Positions 51,610-61,126 of a stretch of DNA of 64,000 nucleotides are shown in pieces; the stretch's first letter is position 1, and each line of letters opens with the position of its first letter. The stretch spans positions 1 through 64,000 of the forward strand of contig NZ_JAIBOA010000019.1 in assembly GCF_019458805.1 (NCBI RefSeq). Direction: 5' to 3'. The position numbers and the translations under genes were made by a program. The notes under the pieces were generated by a model, which made no database searches, was not told the DNA's origin, and worked only from the letters and a program-made list of their open reading frames with translations. The DNA comes from Actinomadura parmotrematis. Its GTDB lineage: Bacteria > Actinomycetota > Actinomycetes > Streptosporangiales > Streptosporangiaceae.

Positions 51610-53079
51610 TCACGCGGGGAACAGCGTCATCCAGCCCTTCAGTTCGGTCTCCTTCACCTTGACGGTGAGCTTCTTGTAGCCGCCGGGGGCGGTGTGCTGG
51701 GCGACGACGTTCTGGAAGACGTAGTCGGTGGTGATGAAGCCGAGGCCCGCTCCCGTACGGCCCATGCGCTTCTTGAACGGTCCGGCGTCCAGCAGCCGCG
51801 CCGCCTGGATGATGGCGAGGCCGGAGACGCCCTGCTCGTCGGGCGTCACCGGTCCGATCTGCAGGGCCACCCGCAGCTGGATGCGGCGGCCGGCGGGCGC
51901 GTGCCGGTTGTGCTCGGCGAGGCCGGCGGCGAGGCGGGCCAGCATCGGGTCGACGAGGGCGCGCGGCGGTGTCCCCGGCGGGACGACGGTGAGGGTGCCG
52001 TCGCCGCGATCCTCCTGGTGGCAGGTGGACCGGGGCACGTCGGAGGCGTCGAGGGCGTCCAGCAGCAGGCGGTACATGACGCTGCGGATCGCCAGCCGGT
52101 CGTCGTCGGTGCGGTGGGGCGAGCTGAACTTGACGATGTCGGTGAACAGGACCGAGCAGATCTGGCCCGCCCGGGACGCCCGGACCGGCGCCGGTGCCGG
52201 CGGCGGCGCGAGCTCGGCCGGCGCGGGCGCCAGGTAGGTGCCGGGCATGTACCGCACGCCGCCGGGGCCCTCGCCGAAGCCCTCGCCGTCGCGGCGCTCG
52301 GAGGCGTACCCGCCGTCGCCGGCGTTCTCGGTGAGGCGGTCGTAGAGCTGGCGCTCCAGCACCGCGAGCAGGCGGGGGAAGGCCGACAGGAACGCCGCGA
52401 ACGCGGGCGTGGACATGCGCAGGAAGGTGACGTCGCCGAGCGCGACGATGTCGGCCGACCGCAGGCGCAGCAGCAGCGTCGCGCGCTCGCCGACCAGATG
52501 GCCGGGACCGCGCATCGCGATGATGCGCTCCCAGCCGTCGCGCTCCAGGCAGACCTTGACGTACCCGGACCGGATCACCAGGACGTGGTCGGCGACGTCC
52601 CCCTCACGCCACAGCACATGGCCGCTGCGGACCGAGAAGCACTCGGCCTCGGCGGCGAACTCCACGCGCTCGACATCGGTCAGCGAGTCCCAGAAGGACT
52701 GCGACACCCCCTGCTCGACCCGCCGCACGCCCACCGCCCGCGCCCGGAAGCGGCGCTCGGACGGCACGGGGTGCGTGGGCCGCGAAGTCTGCGGCACGGG
52801 CCGCGAAGTCTGCGGCGCGGGCTGCGCGGGCTGCGGCACGGCGAGCGCGCCGGGCGGCGGCCCGGGCGGCGGCACCAGCGTCTGCGGCGGCGGCGCCGGC
52901 GGCGGGACCGAGGCCGCGGTCCGCTGCGGCGGCACGACCGGTGCGGCGGCCGGCCGCCCTGACCTGACGGCCGGCGCCCCGAGGACGCCGCGGGCGGTGC
53001 CGCCCGCCACGACGCCCCCGCGCGTCCCGCCCGTCATCCGATCCGGGTCATGATCCCGCTTCGCCCCATTGATCAGCAC
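51610..53079 (-). CDS. cyclic nucleotide-binding protein with degenerate cyclase-like domain
   Basis: About 489 residues. The first about 110 residues are Pro/Ala/Gln-rich. A CAP-type cNMP-binding domain follows (about 125-255; FSVRSGHVLWREGDVADHVLVI, in part, then GHLVGERATLLLRLRSADIVAL). The C-terminal region (about 310-485) resembles class III cyclases: VLFTDIVKFSS and EDRGDGTLTVV keep acidic residues, but the Lys and the late Asn/Arg block are altered, so activity is doubtful. No HTH was seen. GTG 53079 has GGAG 7 nt upstream; the frame is open to 53142. It could sense cAMP from the nearby cyclase. Confidence 0.8.
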   Translation of the reverse strand: MLINGAKRDHDPDRMTGGTRGGVVAGGTARGVLGAPAVRSGRPAAAPVVPPQRTAASVPPPAPPPQTLVPPPGPPPGALAVPQPAQPAPQTSRPVPQTSRPTHPVPSERRFRARAVGVRRVEQGVSQSFWDSLTDVERVEFAAEAECFSVRSGHVLWREGDVADHVLVIRSGYVKVCLERDGWERIIAMRGPGHLVGERATLLLRLRSADIVALGDVTFLRMSTPAFAAFLSAFPRLLAVLERQLYDRLTENAGDGGYASERRDGEGFGEGPGGVRYMPGTYLAPAPAELAPPPAPAPVRASRAGQICSVLFTDIVKFSSPHRTDDDRLAIRSVMYRLLLDALDASDVPRSTCHQEDRGDGTLTVVPPGTPPRALVDPMLARLAAGLAEHNRHAPAGRRIQLRVALQIGPVTPDEQGVSGLAIIQAARLLDAGPFKKRMGRTGAGLGFITTDYVFQNVVAQHTAPGGYKKLTVKVKETELKGWMTLFPA

Positions 53080-54026
53080 GGCTCCACTCCAACCCCGGCT
53101 GTCGCGTGCCGAGATTCCGAGATTCTCACGAGGCACTGACAAATCGTGCGTCCCGTCCGCACCAGGCGGAACAGGCCGGGAGGCCGGGCGGCCCGATGCG
53201 GCCAGAACGCGTCGCCGAGCGGACGGTGACCGGCGCCCGGAATCCCGCTGTCACCGGACCGGCTGGAGGGGCGGACATTAATGGACGGGTTGTGCGTGCG
53301 GTTTATGGACAAGTCGAGACCCCGATCTCAACATTCCCCTCGATACCAAGTGCAGGTCGCCGCATCCGGCTGTCCGGTTTGGAGCGGTGCACCGATCTCG
53401 GGGCGCTTCACCTATAGCCTCCGCCGCCTTCCGGCGGTTAGACTCGGTGAGTCCGCTGTACACGTTTCCCCTGGTCAGCAAGTGCCTGATGGTGTCACCT
53501 CGGCACTTTCGCCGATCAGCGGGACGGTGCTCGCGGGCTCGAAGAAGGGTCGCCCTCCGCTCTGTGATCCGCCTGGCCGCTAACCGGTGATCGCAGGGGA
53601 GTGAGGGCGACTCTATTCATTTGTGGACAAGGCGGGAACGCCGCGGTCCATGCCGGCCCCCTCCTTTGTGTTCCTCGCTCGGCGTCGGTCCGGACCGCCG
53701 CGGGCGGTGCGGGGTGGCCGCCGCGGCCGTCAGGACACGTGCGCACTCTCTGTAGCCAAACCGCCCGCCATCGCGTAGCATCGTGCTCGGCTTCAGCCTG
53801 TCTGATGGAAGAGTGCTACCTAGCACGCTACAACATGTTGGTAAGATACGCAGCAGACCGCCATCGGGATTTTCAAGACATCCCCATATGGAGGCGGATG
53901 AGTCTCGCTAGGCTGGGGATCGGGGTAGGGCGGTACCTGACGCCGTGCCGTCACGTACCGCGTCACCTTTCGCCATGACAGGTTGCATTGCTACATGTTG
54001 CGTGATTACTAAAGGTGAGCATTGAG
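53080..54026. other. gene-poor stretch of about 950 bp
   Basis: Only short overlapping frames with no recognisable product or ribosome site are seen on either strand. Base composition is less GC-rich than the neighbours near 53260-53350 and 53760-54020. The right part contains the palindromes at 53813-53840 and 53990-54003 that precede the XRE regulator gene. The left part must hold the promoter of the minus-strand cNMP-binding gene. I see no tRNA-like or CRISPR-like structure. Confidence 0.6.
53813..53840. promoter_or_regulatory. two adjacent palindromes upstream of an XRE regulator
   Basis: GTGCTACCTAGCAC (53813-53826, 6-bp arms) is followed by the perfect 10-bp palindrome CAACATGTTG (53831-53840). 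A related string, GCTACATGTTG, recurs at 53990-54000, about 27 bp before the XRE start. These are candidate operators for the regulator at 54027. Confidence 0.4.
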
Positions 54027-54899
54027 ATGGCAGATGACCAGGGGCCGGTGGTCCAGAGCGCGCTGCTGCGCACCGAGCTCGTCAAGCTCCGCAAGGAGAA
54101 GGGGCTGACGCAGGAGCAGGTCGCGCGCACCCTCGAATGGAGCCCGTCCAAGCTGATCCGGATCGAGGGCGGCAAGAACGCCATCTCCCGCACCGACCTG
54201 CAAGCCCTGCTGTTCACCTACGACGTGGCGTCGGAGAGCCGCCAGGAGAGGTTGCAGGGGCTGGCGCGCGGGGCTCGCGGCCCCGCCTGGTGGTCGACCT
54301 ACCGCGGCGACGTGAACGACGTCTACCTGAACTACGTCGGCTACGAGGCGGGCGCCGCGACCATCCGGCACACGCAGACCACGGTCATCCCCGGCCTGCT
54401 GCAGACCGAGCGGTACGCCGAGGTGCTCGCCGCCGGGCAGATCGGCCCGGTCAAGGTCGGCCCCGTGGTGAAGCTCCGGCTGGAGCGCCAGCGCCGGCTC
54501 GCCGAGCGGGAGTCGCCGTCGCGCCAGTTCCATTTGATCGACGAGGCGGTGATCCGCCGGCACGTGGGCGTGCGGGTGGATCCGGACATCATGCCCGCCC
54601 AGTTGCGGTCCATCGCCGACCGCGTCGAGACCGAGGACATCAGCGTCCGGATCATCCCGTTCGGCGCGGGCGCGCACTCGGCGCTCACCACCGGCCCCTA
54701 CATCATCCTGGAGTTCGAGGGGGGCCTGTCCGACGTGCTGTTCCTGGAGGGTCAGCGGTCCTCGAGCGCTTTGATCACCGGGGACGAGAGCCAGATCGCC
54801 GACTACCGCGACGCTTTCGAGACGCTCGCCGAGGAGGCGCTCGGCGTCGAGGACTCGGTCGCCCTGCTGCGCCAGGCGGCCGAAGAACTGATGGACTGA
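54027..54899 (+). CDS. XRE family regulator with DUF5753 domain
   Basis: A 290-residue protein: HTH of the Cro/XRE type at about residues 14-65 (RTELVKLRKEKGLTQEQVA; WSPSKLIRIEGGKN), then the DUF5753 domain (about 85-280; VIPGLLQTERYAEVL, then RQRRLAERESPS). This architecture is an actinomycete speciality and normally pairs with a DUF397 protein, as here (55149). ATG 54027 has AAAGGTGA 8 nt upstream; GTG 54015 overlaps that site. These pairs are linked to development or stress regulation in streptomycetes. Confidence 0.93.
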   Translation: MADDQGPVVQSALLRTELVKLRKEKGLTQEQVARTLEWSPSKLIRIEGGKNAISRTDLQALLFTYDVASESRQERLQGLARGARGPAWWSTYRGDVNDVYLNYVGYEAGAATIRHTQTTVIPGLLQTERYAEVLAAGQIGPVKVGPVVKLRLERQRRLAERESPSRQFHLIDEAVIRRHVGVRVDPDIMPAQLRSIADRVETEDISVRIIPFGAGAHSALTTGPYIILEFEGGLSDVLFLEGQRSSSALITGDESQIADYRDAFETLAEEALGVEDSVALLRQAAEELMD

Positions 54900-55148
54900 G
54901 CGGCGCGTTTCGCGTCCGGGAAGGGAGGCGCGGTTCCACCCGGCCGGGAGGCCGGCAACCGCAGACCGAAATCCTGATCTTGTGTTCCCGGTGTAGGCGG
55001 GATAACTCCGACCGCCTACACTCTTAACGGGAAATCATCCACAAGGTCGTGGTCCGTTGTGCCCTGCTCGATTCCGGCTTGCTGGATGGCTCCCCTGTCC
55101 GATCGGCAGCGAGACAGGGCCCGCCGCGAAAGGATGGAGGGTCACTGG

Positions 55149-55346
55149 ATGGCCGGCAGAGCGAACCGCTTCTCTGATCTCGTCTGGCGCAAGTCGACGA
55201 AGAGCAGTACCGACAACGAATGCGTCGAAGTGGCGGAGCTGCGTGCATCGGTGCTGGTCAGGGATTCCCGTGATCCGGGCGGTGCGGTCCTGGAGCTCGA
55301 CGTCCCCCGGTGGCGCGCTCTGCTCGACGGAATCCGGGAGCGTTGA
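55149..55346 (+). CDS. DUF397 protein 1
   Basis: A 65-residue protein with the DUF397 pattern: LVWRKSTKSSTDNECVEVAEL, in part, then VLVRDSRDPGGAVLEL and W..LL near the C-terminus. ATG 55149 has GGAGG 8 nt upstream; ATG 55134 is possible. It lies 249 bp after the XRE/DUF5753 gene in the same direction, the usual arrangement in which the small protein modulates the regulator. Confidence 0.88.
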   Translation: MAGRANRFSDLVWRKSTKSSTDNECVEVAELRASVLVRDSRDPGGAVLELDVPRWRALLDGIRER

Positions 55347-55662
55347 CCGCGCCCTTTTCACGGCGACGGTGAAGGGCTCGTATCGCACTTCGGCGCTCGC
55401 CTGCAGAAACCGCCGACGTTCGCCTCGCGGTTTGTGTGTAATTGACATCGCGCCGTCCCGGATCGAACGCGGAAAGTCACCTGCCGTGCACGGTTCGGCG
55501 CTTCGCGGTCACGGCCGCTGAAGGAAAGCCGAACACGGGCACCCGCGAAGTAAGTGAACCCTTGCGTCCCTCGGGTGCTCCGTCTACGTTGACGGCACCC
55601 GGGTGTACTTCCAGCGCCTCCGGGCTCGGAGCAGCAGCCACCGCCCACCCCCGGAGGACGCG
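55347..55662. other. intergenic stretch of 316 bp
   Basis: No convincing frame. It must contain the end of the DUF397 transcript and the promoter of the lipase gene; I cannot identify a -35/-10 pair or a strong hairpin with confidence. Confidence 0.5.
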
Positions 55663-56601
55663 ATGCCCGGTCGCCGTCGCCTGCCCGTTCTCGCCGCGCT
55701 CGCCACGGCCATCGCCTTCGGCGGCATCGCGCCGGCGGAGGCGGCGGCCGCCCCGCCGCCGAAGTACCCCGTCGGGAACGTCGGCAAGGCCCTGGAGAAC
55801 TACCTCACCAGTCCCGGCCGGGTCGCCGGAGCCAACGACTGGAACTGCCGGCCGAGCCGCGCGCACCCGGTGCCCGTCGTGCTCGTCCACGCGACGTTCG
55901 CGAACCAGGGCGCCAACTGGGCCGTCCTCGCGCCGACGCTCGCCAACGCCGGCTACTGCGTCTTCGCGCTCAACTACGGCATGACGCCGCTGTCGGCCGA
56001 CCGGGCCGGCGGCCTCGGGGACATCGCCGCCTCGGCGGCCGCTCTGGACGCCTTCGTCGACCGGGTGCGGGCGGCGACCGGCGCGCGGAAGGTGGACGTC
56101 GTCGGCCACTCGCAGGGCGGCATGATGCCCGGCTACTACATCAAGCGCCTCGGCGGCGCGGCCGAGGTGCGGCGGTTCGTCGCGCTGGCGCCGAGCAACC
56201 ACGGCACCACGATCCTCGGTCTCGTCGAACTCGGACGGCAGCTCAACTTGCTGGGTTTCGCCAACGACGTGCTGAAGACGGTCGGCGCGCCCGGCCTGGT
56301 CCAGCAGGAGGCCGGCTCGGACTTCCAGAAGGCGCTGTTCGCCGACGGCGACACCGTCCCCGGACCCGCCTACACCGTGATCGAGACGCGCAACGACATC
56401 GTCGTCACGCCCTATACCAACGCGTTCCTGCACGGTCCGAACGTCACCAACGTGCTGGTGCAGGACCAGTGCCCCGGCGACTTCGTCGGCCACGTCGGCA
56501 TGTTCAACGACGGTCCCGTGATCCAGAACGTGCTGAACGCGCTCGGCCCGGCGAAGCGCGGCTTCCGCGCGGCCTGCACGGACTACGGCCTGCCCGTCTG
56601 A
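55663..56601 (+). CDS. secreted triacylglycerol lipase/esterase
   Basis: A 312-residue exported lipase of the actinomycete LipA/EstA-type (class 2 lipase) family. Signal peptide at about residues 1-29 (RRRLPVLAALATAIAFGG, cleavage near AEAAA). The triad is Ser in VGHSQGGMM near residue 149, Asp in ETRNDIVVTPY near 248 and His in FVGHVGMFND near 280. Cysteines near 64, 103 and 274 could form disulfides. GGAGG lies 7 nt before ATG 55663. It would hydrolyse lipids or esters outside the cell. Confidence 0.92.
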   Translation: MPGRRRLPVLAALATAIAFGGIAPAEAAAAPPPKYPVGNVGKALENYLTSPGRVAGANDWNCRPSRAHPVPVVLVHATFANQGANWAVLAPTLANAGYCVFALNYGMTPLSADRAGGLGDIAASAAALDAFVDRVRAATGARKVDVVGHSQGGMMPGYYIKRLGGAAEVRRFVALAPSNHGTTILGLVELGRQLNLLGFANDVLKTVGAPGLVQQEAGSDFQKALFADGDTVPGPAYTVIETRNDIVVTPYTNAFLHGPNVTNVLVQDQCPGDFVGHVGMFNDGPVIQNVLNALGPAKRGFRAACTDYGLPV

Positions 56602-56634
56602 TCGCCGCCGCCCGGCCCTGCCTAGGGTGGGGCC

Positions 56635-59412
56635 ATGGACGACGGGACGGCACCGCGCAGGGACGCCGCGACGCGCGCGGCCTACTCCGGCGACGCCTCG
56701 GTGTTCCGCCGCGTCCCCGCCGCCGTCGCCGAACCCCGCACCGTGGACGACCTCGCGCGGCTGCTCGCCGCCGGCGGCCCGGTCACGATGCGCGGCGGCG
56801 GCACGTCCATCGCGGGCAACGCGATCGGCCGCGGCCTCGTCGTGGACACCTCCCGGCACCTCACCGCGATCACCGCTCTCGACCCGGACGCCCGCACCGC
56901 GACGGTGCGGCCCGGCACGGTCCTGGACGACCTGCGCGCCGCCGCGGCCCCGTACGGGCTGACGTTCGGCCCCGACCCCTCCACGCACGCGCGCTGCACC
57001 CTCGGCGGGATGATCGGCAACAACGCGTGCGGATCGCACAGCGTCGCCTGGGGCACGACCGCCGACAACGTCGTCGCGCTCCGGCTGCTGCTGCCGGACG
57101 GCCGCGCGCTGCACGCCACCCGCGGCGGCAGCGGCGACGACCGGATCGACGACGCGTTGCGCCGCCTCCGTGACTCCCACCTAGCGCCGCTCCGCACCGA
57201 GCTCGGCCGTTTTCCCCGCCAGGTGTCCGGCTACGGCCTGCATCACCTGCTGCCCGAGCGCGGCTTCGACGTCGCCAAGGCCCTCGTCGGGTCCGAGGGG
57301 ACCTGCGCCGTCTTCACCGAGGCGACGGTGCGGCTCGTGCCGGTCCCGGCGGCCCGCGCCCTCGCCGTCCTGGGTTTTCCCGACGTGTTCGCCGCCGCCG
57401 AGGTCGCCCCGCGCGCCGCCGCTGCGGGCGCGCTCACCGTCGAGGGCATGGCCGCCGACCTGCTGACGGCGCTCCGCGCGCAGCCCGGACGCGGCGGCGC
57501 GGGCGCCGACCTGCCACCCGGCGGCGCTTGGCTGTACTGCGAGGTCGGCGGCGTGACTCCCTCAGAGGCCCGCGAAGCCGCGCACGCGCTCGCCGTCACG
57601 CTCGGCGCGCCCGCACACGTCGTCGTGGACGATCCCGTCCGCACGCGCGCGCTCTGGTGGATCCGGGAAGCGGGCGCCGGCATCGTCACGCGCCTTCCCG
57701 ATGGGGGAGAGGCATGGCCCGGCTGGGAGGATTCGGCCGTCCCGCCAGAACGCCTCGGCTCCTACCTGCGCGAGCTGTACGACCTCATGCGCGCGCACGG
57801 ACTGCGCGGCGTCCCCTACGGCCACTTCGGCGAGGGCTGCCTACACCTGCGGCTCGACTTCGCCCTGGACGACCCGCGCGGCGTCGGCCGCTACCGCGCG
57901 TTCATGGAGGACGCCGCCGGGCTCGTCGTCGCGCACGGCGGTTCGGTGTCGGGCGAGCACGGCGACGGCCGCACCCGCGGCGAGCTGCTGTCCCGCATGT
58001 ACTCGCCGGAGCTGATGCGCGCCTTCGCCGCCTTCAAGCGGATCTTCGATCCGGAGGGCCGCCTCAACCCGGGCGTCCTGGTCGACCCCGAGCCGTTCGA
58101 CCTGGACCTGCGCCCCGGCCCCGGCCGCGACGCCCTGCCCGTCACGCCCGTGCACGCCCTGTCGCGCGACGGCGGCTCGCTCGCGGCCGCCGTGGACCGC
58201 TGCGCCGGCGTCGGCGCCTGCCGCACCCTCCACACCGGCGCCATGTGCCCGTCGTTCAAGGCCACCCGCGACGAGGTGCACTCCACGCGCGGACGCGCGC
58301 GCGTCCTCGCCGAGCTGCTGCGCGGCGCGTCCCTGCCGGACGGCTGGCGCTCCACCGCCGCGCGCGACGCGCTGGACCTCTGCCTGTCGTGCAAGGCGTG
58401 CGCGAGCGAGTGCCCCGTCAACGTGGACATGGCCACCTACAAGGCCGAGTTCCTGCACCGCCACTATGCGCGCCGCCCGCGGCCCCTGGCGCACTACTCG
58501 ATGGGCTGGCTGCCGCTCTGGTCGCGCCTCGCGACCGCGTCGCCCCGGGCGGCGCGCGCGGCGAACGCGGCGCTGCGCGTCCCGGCGATCGCGGCCGCCG
58601 CGAAGCGCGCGGCGGGCGTCGAACCCCGCCGCGACATGATCCGCTTCGCCGCGCCGACGCTGCGCGCCTGGCTCCGCGAGCGCGGCCCGAGCGCGCGCGG
58701 CGGCAGCCCCGTCGTCCTGTGGCCGGACACCTTCACCGACCTCCACGAGCCGGGCGCGGGACGCGCCGCCGTCGAGGTCCTCGAAGCGCTCGGCCACCGC
58801 GTCCTCGTCCCGCCGCGCGCCGTGTGCTGCGGCCTGACCTGGCACTCCACCGGCCAGCTGAAGGTCGCCCGGAGCGTCCTGCGGCGCAGCCTGGACGTGC
58901 TGCGGCCCGCGCTGGAGGCGGGCCTGCCGGTCGTCGGCCTCGAACCGTCCTGCACGGTCATGCTGCGCGAGGAGGCGCCCGAGCTGCTCCCCGGCGAACC
59001 GCTCGCCGCCCTGCTCGCCGCGCGCACCGTCACCCTCGCCGAGCTCGTCGACCGCCACGAGGGGCCCTGGCCGTTCGGGCGCCTGGACGCGGCGGCCGTC
59101 GCGCAGGTCCACTGCCATCAGGAGGCCAAGGGCTCCTACACCGCCGACCTCTCCGTCCTCGCCCGGCTCGGCGTGGACCCGGACGTCGTGGCGGCGGGCT
59201 GCTGCGGCCTCGCCGGCAACTTCGGCTTCGAGCCCGGCCACTGGGACGTCTCGCAGGCGTGCGCCGACCGCGAGCTCTACCCGAAGGTGAACGCCGCCGG
59301 CCCGGACGACCTCGTCCTCGCCGACGGCTTCTCCTGCCGCACCCAGATCGCCCAGGGCACCGAGCGCCGCGCCCTGCACCTCGCCGAACTCCTCCGCGCC
59401 GCGCTGCCGTGA
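56635..59412 (+). CDS. FAD-linked dehydrogenase/Fe-S reductase fusion (D-lactate dehydrogenase type)
   Basis: A 925-residue fusion equivalent to GlcD plus GlcF. N-terminal FAD_binding_4 domain (about 25-210; MRGGGTSIAGNAIG, LGGMIGNNACGSHS), FAD-oxidase C-terminal domain (about 240-485; VSGEHGDGRTRG), then an Fe-S part with CAGVGACRTLHTGAMCPSF near 522 and CLSCKACASECP near 583, and two CCG domains (CCGLTWHS, CCGLAGNFGFE). Such enzymes oxidise D-lactate, glycolate or other D-2-hydroxy acids and pass electrons to quinone or cytochrome. It stands alone 33 bp after the lipase gene. Confidence 0.92.
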   Translation: MDDGTAPRRDAATRAAYSGDASVFRRVPAAVAEPRTVDDLARLLAAGGPVTMRGGGTSIAGNAIGRGLVVDTSRHLTAITALDPDARTATVRPGTVLDDLRAAAAPYGLTFGPDPSTHARCTLGGMIGNNACGSHSVAWGTTADNVVALRLLLPDGRALHATRGGSGDDRIDDALRRLRDSHLAPLRTELGRFPRQVSGYGLHHLLPERGFDVAKALVGSEGTCAVFTEATVRLVPVPAARALAVLGFPDVFAAAEVAPRAAAAGALTVEGMAADLLTALRAQPGRGGAGADLPPGGAWLYCEVGGVTPSEAREAAHALAVTLGAPAHVVVDDPVRTRALWWIREAGAGIVTRLPDGGEAWPGWEDSAVPPERLGSYLRELYDLMRAHGLRGVPYGHFGEGCLHLRLDFALDDPRGVGRYRAFMEDAAGLVVAHGGSVSGEHGDGRTRGELLSRMYSPELMRAFAAFKRIFDPEGRLNPGVLVDPEPFDLDLRPGPGRDALPVTPVHALSRDGGSLAAAVDRCAGVGACRTLHTGAMCPSFKATRDEVHSTRGRARVLAELLRGASLPDGWRSTAARDALDLCLSCKACASECPVNVDMATYKAEFLHRHYARRPRPLAHYSMGWLPLWSRLATASPRAARAANAALRVPAIAAAAKRAAGVEPRRDMIRFAAPTLRAWLRERGPSARGGSPVVLWPDTFTDLHEPGAGRAAVEVLEALGHRVLVPPRAVCCGLTWHSTGQLKVARSVLRRSLDVLRPALEAGLPVVGLEPSCTVMLREEAPELLPGEPLAALLAARTVTLAELVDRHEGPWPFGRLDAAAVAQVHCHQEAKGSYTADLSVLARLGVDPDVVAAGCCGLAGNFGFEPGHWDVSQACADRELYPKVNAAGPDDLVLADGFSCRTQIAQGTERRALHLAELLRAALP

Positions 59413-59425
59413 CCGCGCCTGGGAG

Positions 59426-60112
59426 TCAGAACAGCGGCGGAAACGCGGGCAGATGCCCGGCGAGGCGGATGCCGTCCGCGCGGCCGGTCAGCCAGGCCAG
59501 CAGGTCCGCCTGCGTCCCCTCGACGAGGCCGCCCTCGTCGCCGAGGCGGAGGCCGGTGTCAGTCGCGTGCACGCGGACGCGCGGGACGCCGGGACGGCGC
59601 GCGTAGGACGCGAGCGTCCGGGCGAGCTGGTCGGCGACGAACGCGCCCGGCCAGTCGGCGGGCCCGAACCCGGCGTCCAGGTCGACGTGATGGAGCAGGA
59701 CCTCGGTGAGGCGGGCGTCCGTCGCCCGGCGGACGGGATGCTCGGCGCCGCCCGTCCAGCGGACCGGCACGTCCCAGCGGTCGCCCGGCATCGCGCGGCA
59801 GGCGTCCGCGAAGCGGGTCGCGCTCGCGCGCACGTCCGCGACCAGCTCGGCGGGCGCGCGCCCGGCGCCCGCCTCGATCTCGGCGGCGCGCGCTTCCGCG
59901 CTCGCGTACTCGTGGCTCTCCTGGCCGGTCCGCGCCCAGACGAGGAGGCGCGTGCCGCCGTCGGCGTTGCGCGCGACATGGGTGAGGACGTGGCCGCGCG
60001 TCCAACCGGGCAGCAGCGACGGGCCGCGCACCGCGGCCTCGTCCAGCCGCGCGGCGTCCGCGACGAGACGCGCCGTCGCGGCCTCGATCTCCTCGATGGG
60101 AACGCGCGTCAT
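59426..60112 (-). CDS. maleylpyruvate isomerase family mycothiol-dependent enzyme
   Basis: A 228-residue DinB-fold protein with the N-terminal mycothiol-dependent maleylpyruvate isomerase domain: LLPGWTRGHVLTHVARNADG near residue 33-52 with metal-binding His, and EVLLHHVDLDAGFGPADW near 140. A C-terminal MDMPI-type domain follows. It could isomerise maleylpyruvate in gentisate breakdown or conjugate another electrophile to mycothiol. ATG 60112 overlaps the N-acetyltransferase stop (4 bp), so the two form an operon. Confidence 0.88.
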   Translation of the reverse strand: MTRVPIEEIEAATARLVADAARLDEAAVRGPSLLPGWTRGHVLTHVARNADGGTRLLVWARTGQESHEYASAEARAAEIEAGAGRAPAELVADVRASATRFADACRAMPGDRWDVPVRWTGGAEHPVRRATDARLTEVLLHHVDLDAGFGPADWPGAFVADQLARTLASYARRPGVPRVRVHATDTGLRLGDEGGLVEGTQADLLAWLTGRADGIRLAGHLPAFPPLF

Positions 60113-60921
60113 GAGCCGAGCTTCGCGGCGTCCTCGGGGTCCAGCACGATCCCGAAGACCTCCTCCAGGACCCGCGGCCGCTCCCGGACGTCCAGCTCTC
60201 GCACCTCGCGGCCGCCGTCGGGCCGCAGCGACGTGAGCGTCAGCGCGTCCAGCGCGTGGTGGACGTCGGCGGCGAACCGCTGCACGTAGGGGCGCGCGGC
60301 GAAGGGGGAGCGGGGATGCGTGGCGACGAAGTGGTTGCCGACCTCGAAATCGATCGGATACTGCGGCTCCAGCGTGAACTCGTGCCGGCGCGCCCACCCG
60401 TCCGGACCGTGCTGGTGCAGCGTCCACAGCTCGCCGCCCGTCGCGGTCGCGCCGAGCGCGACCCGGAACCGCCAGCCGTCCTGGTCGACCTCCTCGCCGT
60501 CGCGCAGCCGGATCGGCTCCAGCGGACCGCCGCCGAACCCGACGTCGCAGATCCACGGCTCGCCTTTGACGAGTACGCGCAGCAGCGCGTGCGTCGCGGG
60601 CCGCCGCACGTCCGAACCGAGCGTGACGCGGCCGTGCACCGCGACGAAGTCGTACCCGAGCCGCTCCAGCACACCGGCGAACAGCCGCACGTGCTCGAAG
60701 CACCAGCCGCCGCGCGGCCGCCGGACCAGCTTGTCCTGCACCGCCGCGACGTCCAGCGGGACCGGGCGGCCGAGCATGACCTCCAGGTTCTCGAACGGGA
60801 TGGACGTCACGTGCCCGCGCTGCAGCTTCCGGAGCGTCCCCAGCCCTCCGTCAGCTGTCCCGTCGTGGCCAATGCGGGCGAAGTAGGCGTCCAGATCGAT
60901 GGCGTCGCCGTCCCAGGTCAT
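60109..60921 (-). CDS. nat: arylamine N-acetyltransferase
   Basis: A 270-residue NAT that moves acetyl from acetyl-CoA to arylamines or hydrazines. The Cys-His-Asp triad is complete: Cys74 in RGGWCFEH, His111 in PATHALL and Asp126 in WICDVGFGG. Length and order match the family; RGGWCFEH has Trp instead of the more common Tyr before Cys and His instead of Asn after Glu. ATG 60921 begins the two-gene operon with the mycothiol-type enzyme. Confidence 0.94.
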   Translation of the reverse strand: MTWDGDAIDLDAYFARIGHDGTADGGLGTLRKLQRGHVTSIPFENLEVMLGRPVPLDVAAVQDKLVRRPRGGWCFEHVRLFAGVLERLGYDFVAVHGRVTLGSDVRRPATHALLRVLVKGEPWICDVGFGGGPLEPIRLRDGEEVDQDGWRFRVALGATATGGELWTLHQHGPDGWARRHEFTLEPQYPIDFEVGNHFVATHPRSPFAARPYVQRFAADVHHALDALTLTSLRPDGGREVRELDVRERPRVLEEVFGIVLDPEDAAKLGS

Positions 60922-61126
60922 GCCCTCGACGTTAACCCGCCGGCGGTGAAAAGCGGCGATCAGTGTGACTCGTGGGGCGGAAGTTCTCCAAGCCGTGGTT
61001 AAGGATCATGCCGGAGGGCAATGATGGAGTCGCGGAGAGTAATGCACGGCCCACCGCACCCGGGAGACCGGACCGTCCGCCGACCCCCGGAACCGGCGCT
61101 CTCGGCGCGGTGGGCCGTTTCCGCGC

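Noticed and set aside
53601..53978. Possible 125-codon gene in the gap before the XRE regulator
   Set aside because: No ribosome site, atypical Cys/His-rich product and codon use unlike neighbours; it also overlaps the palindromes.
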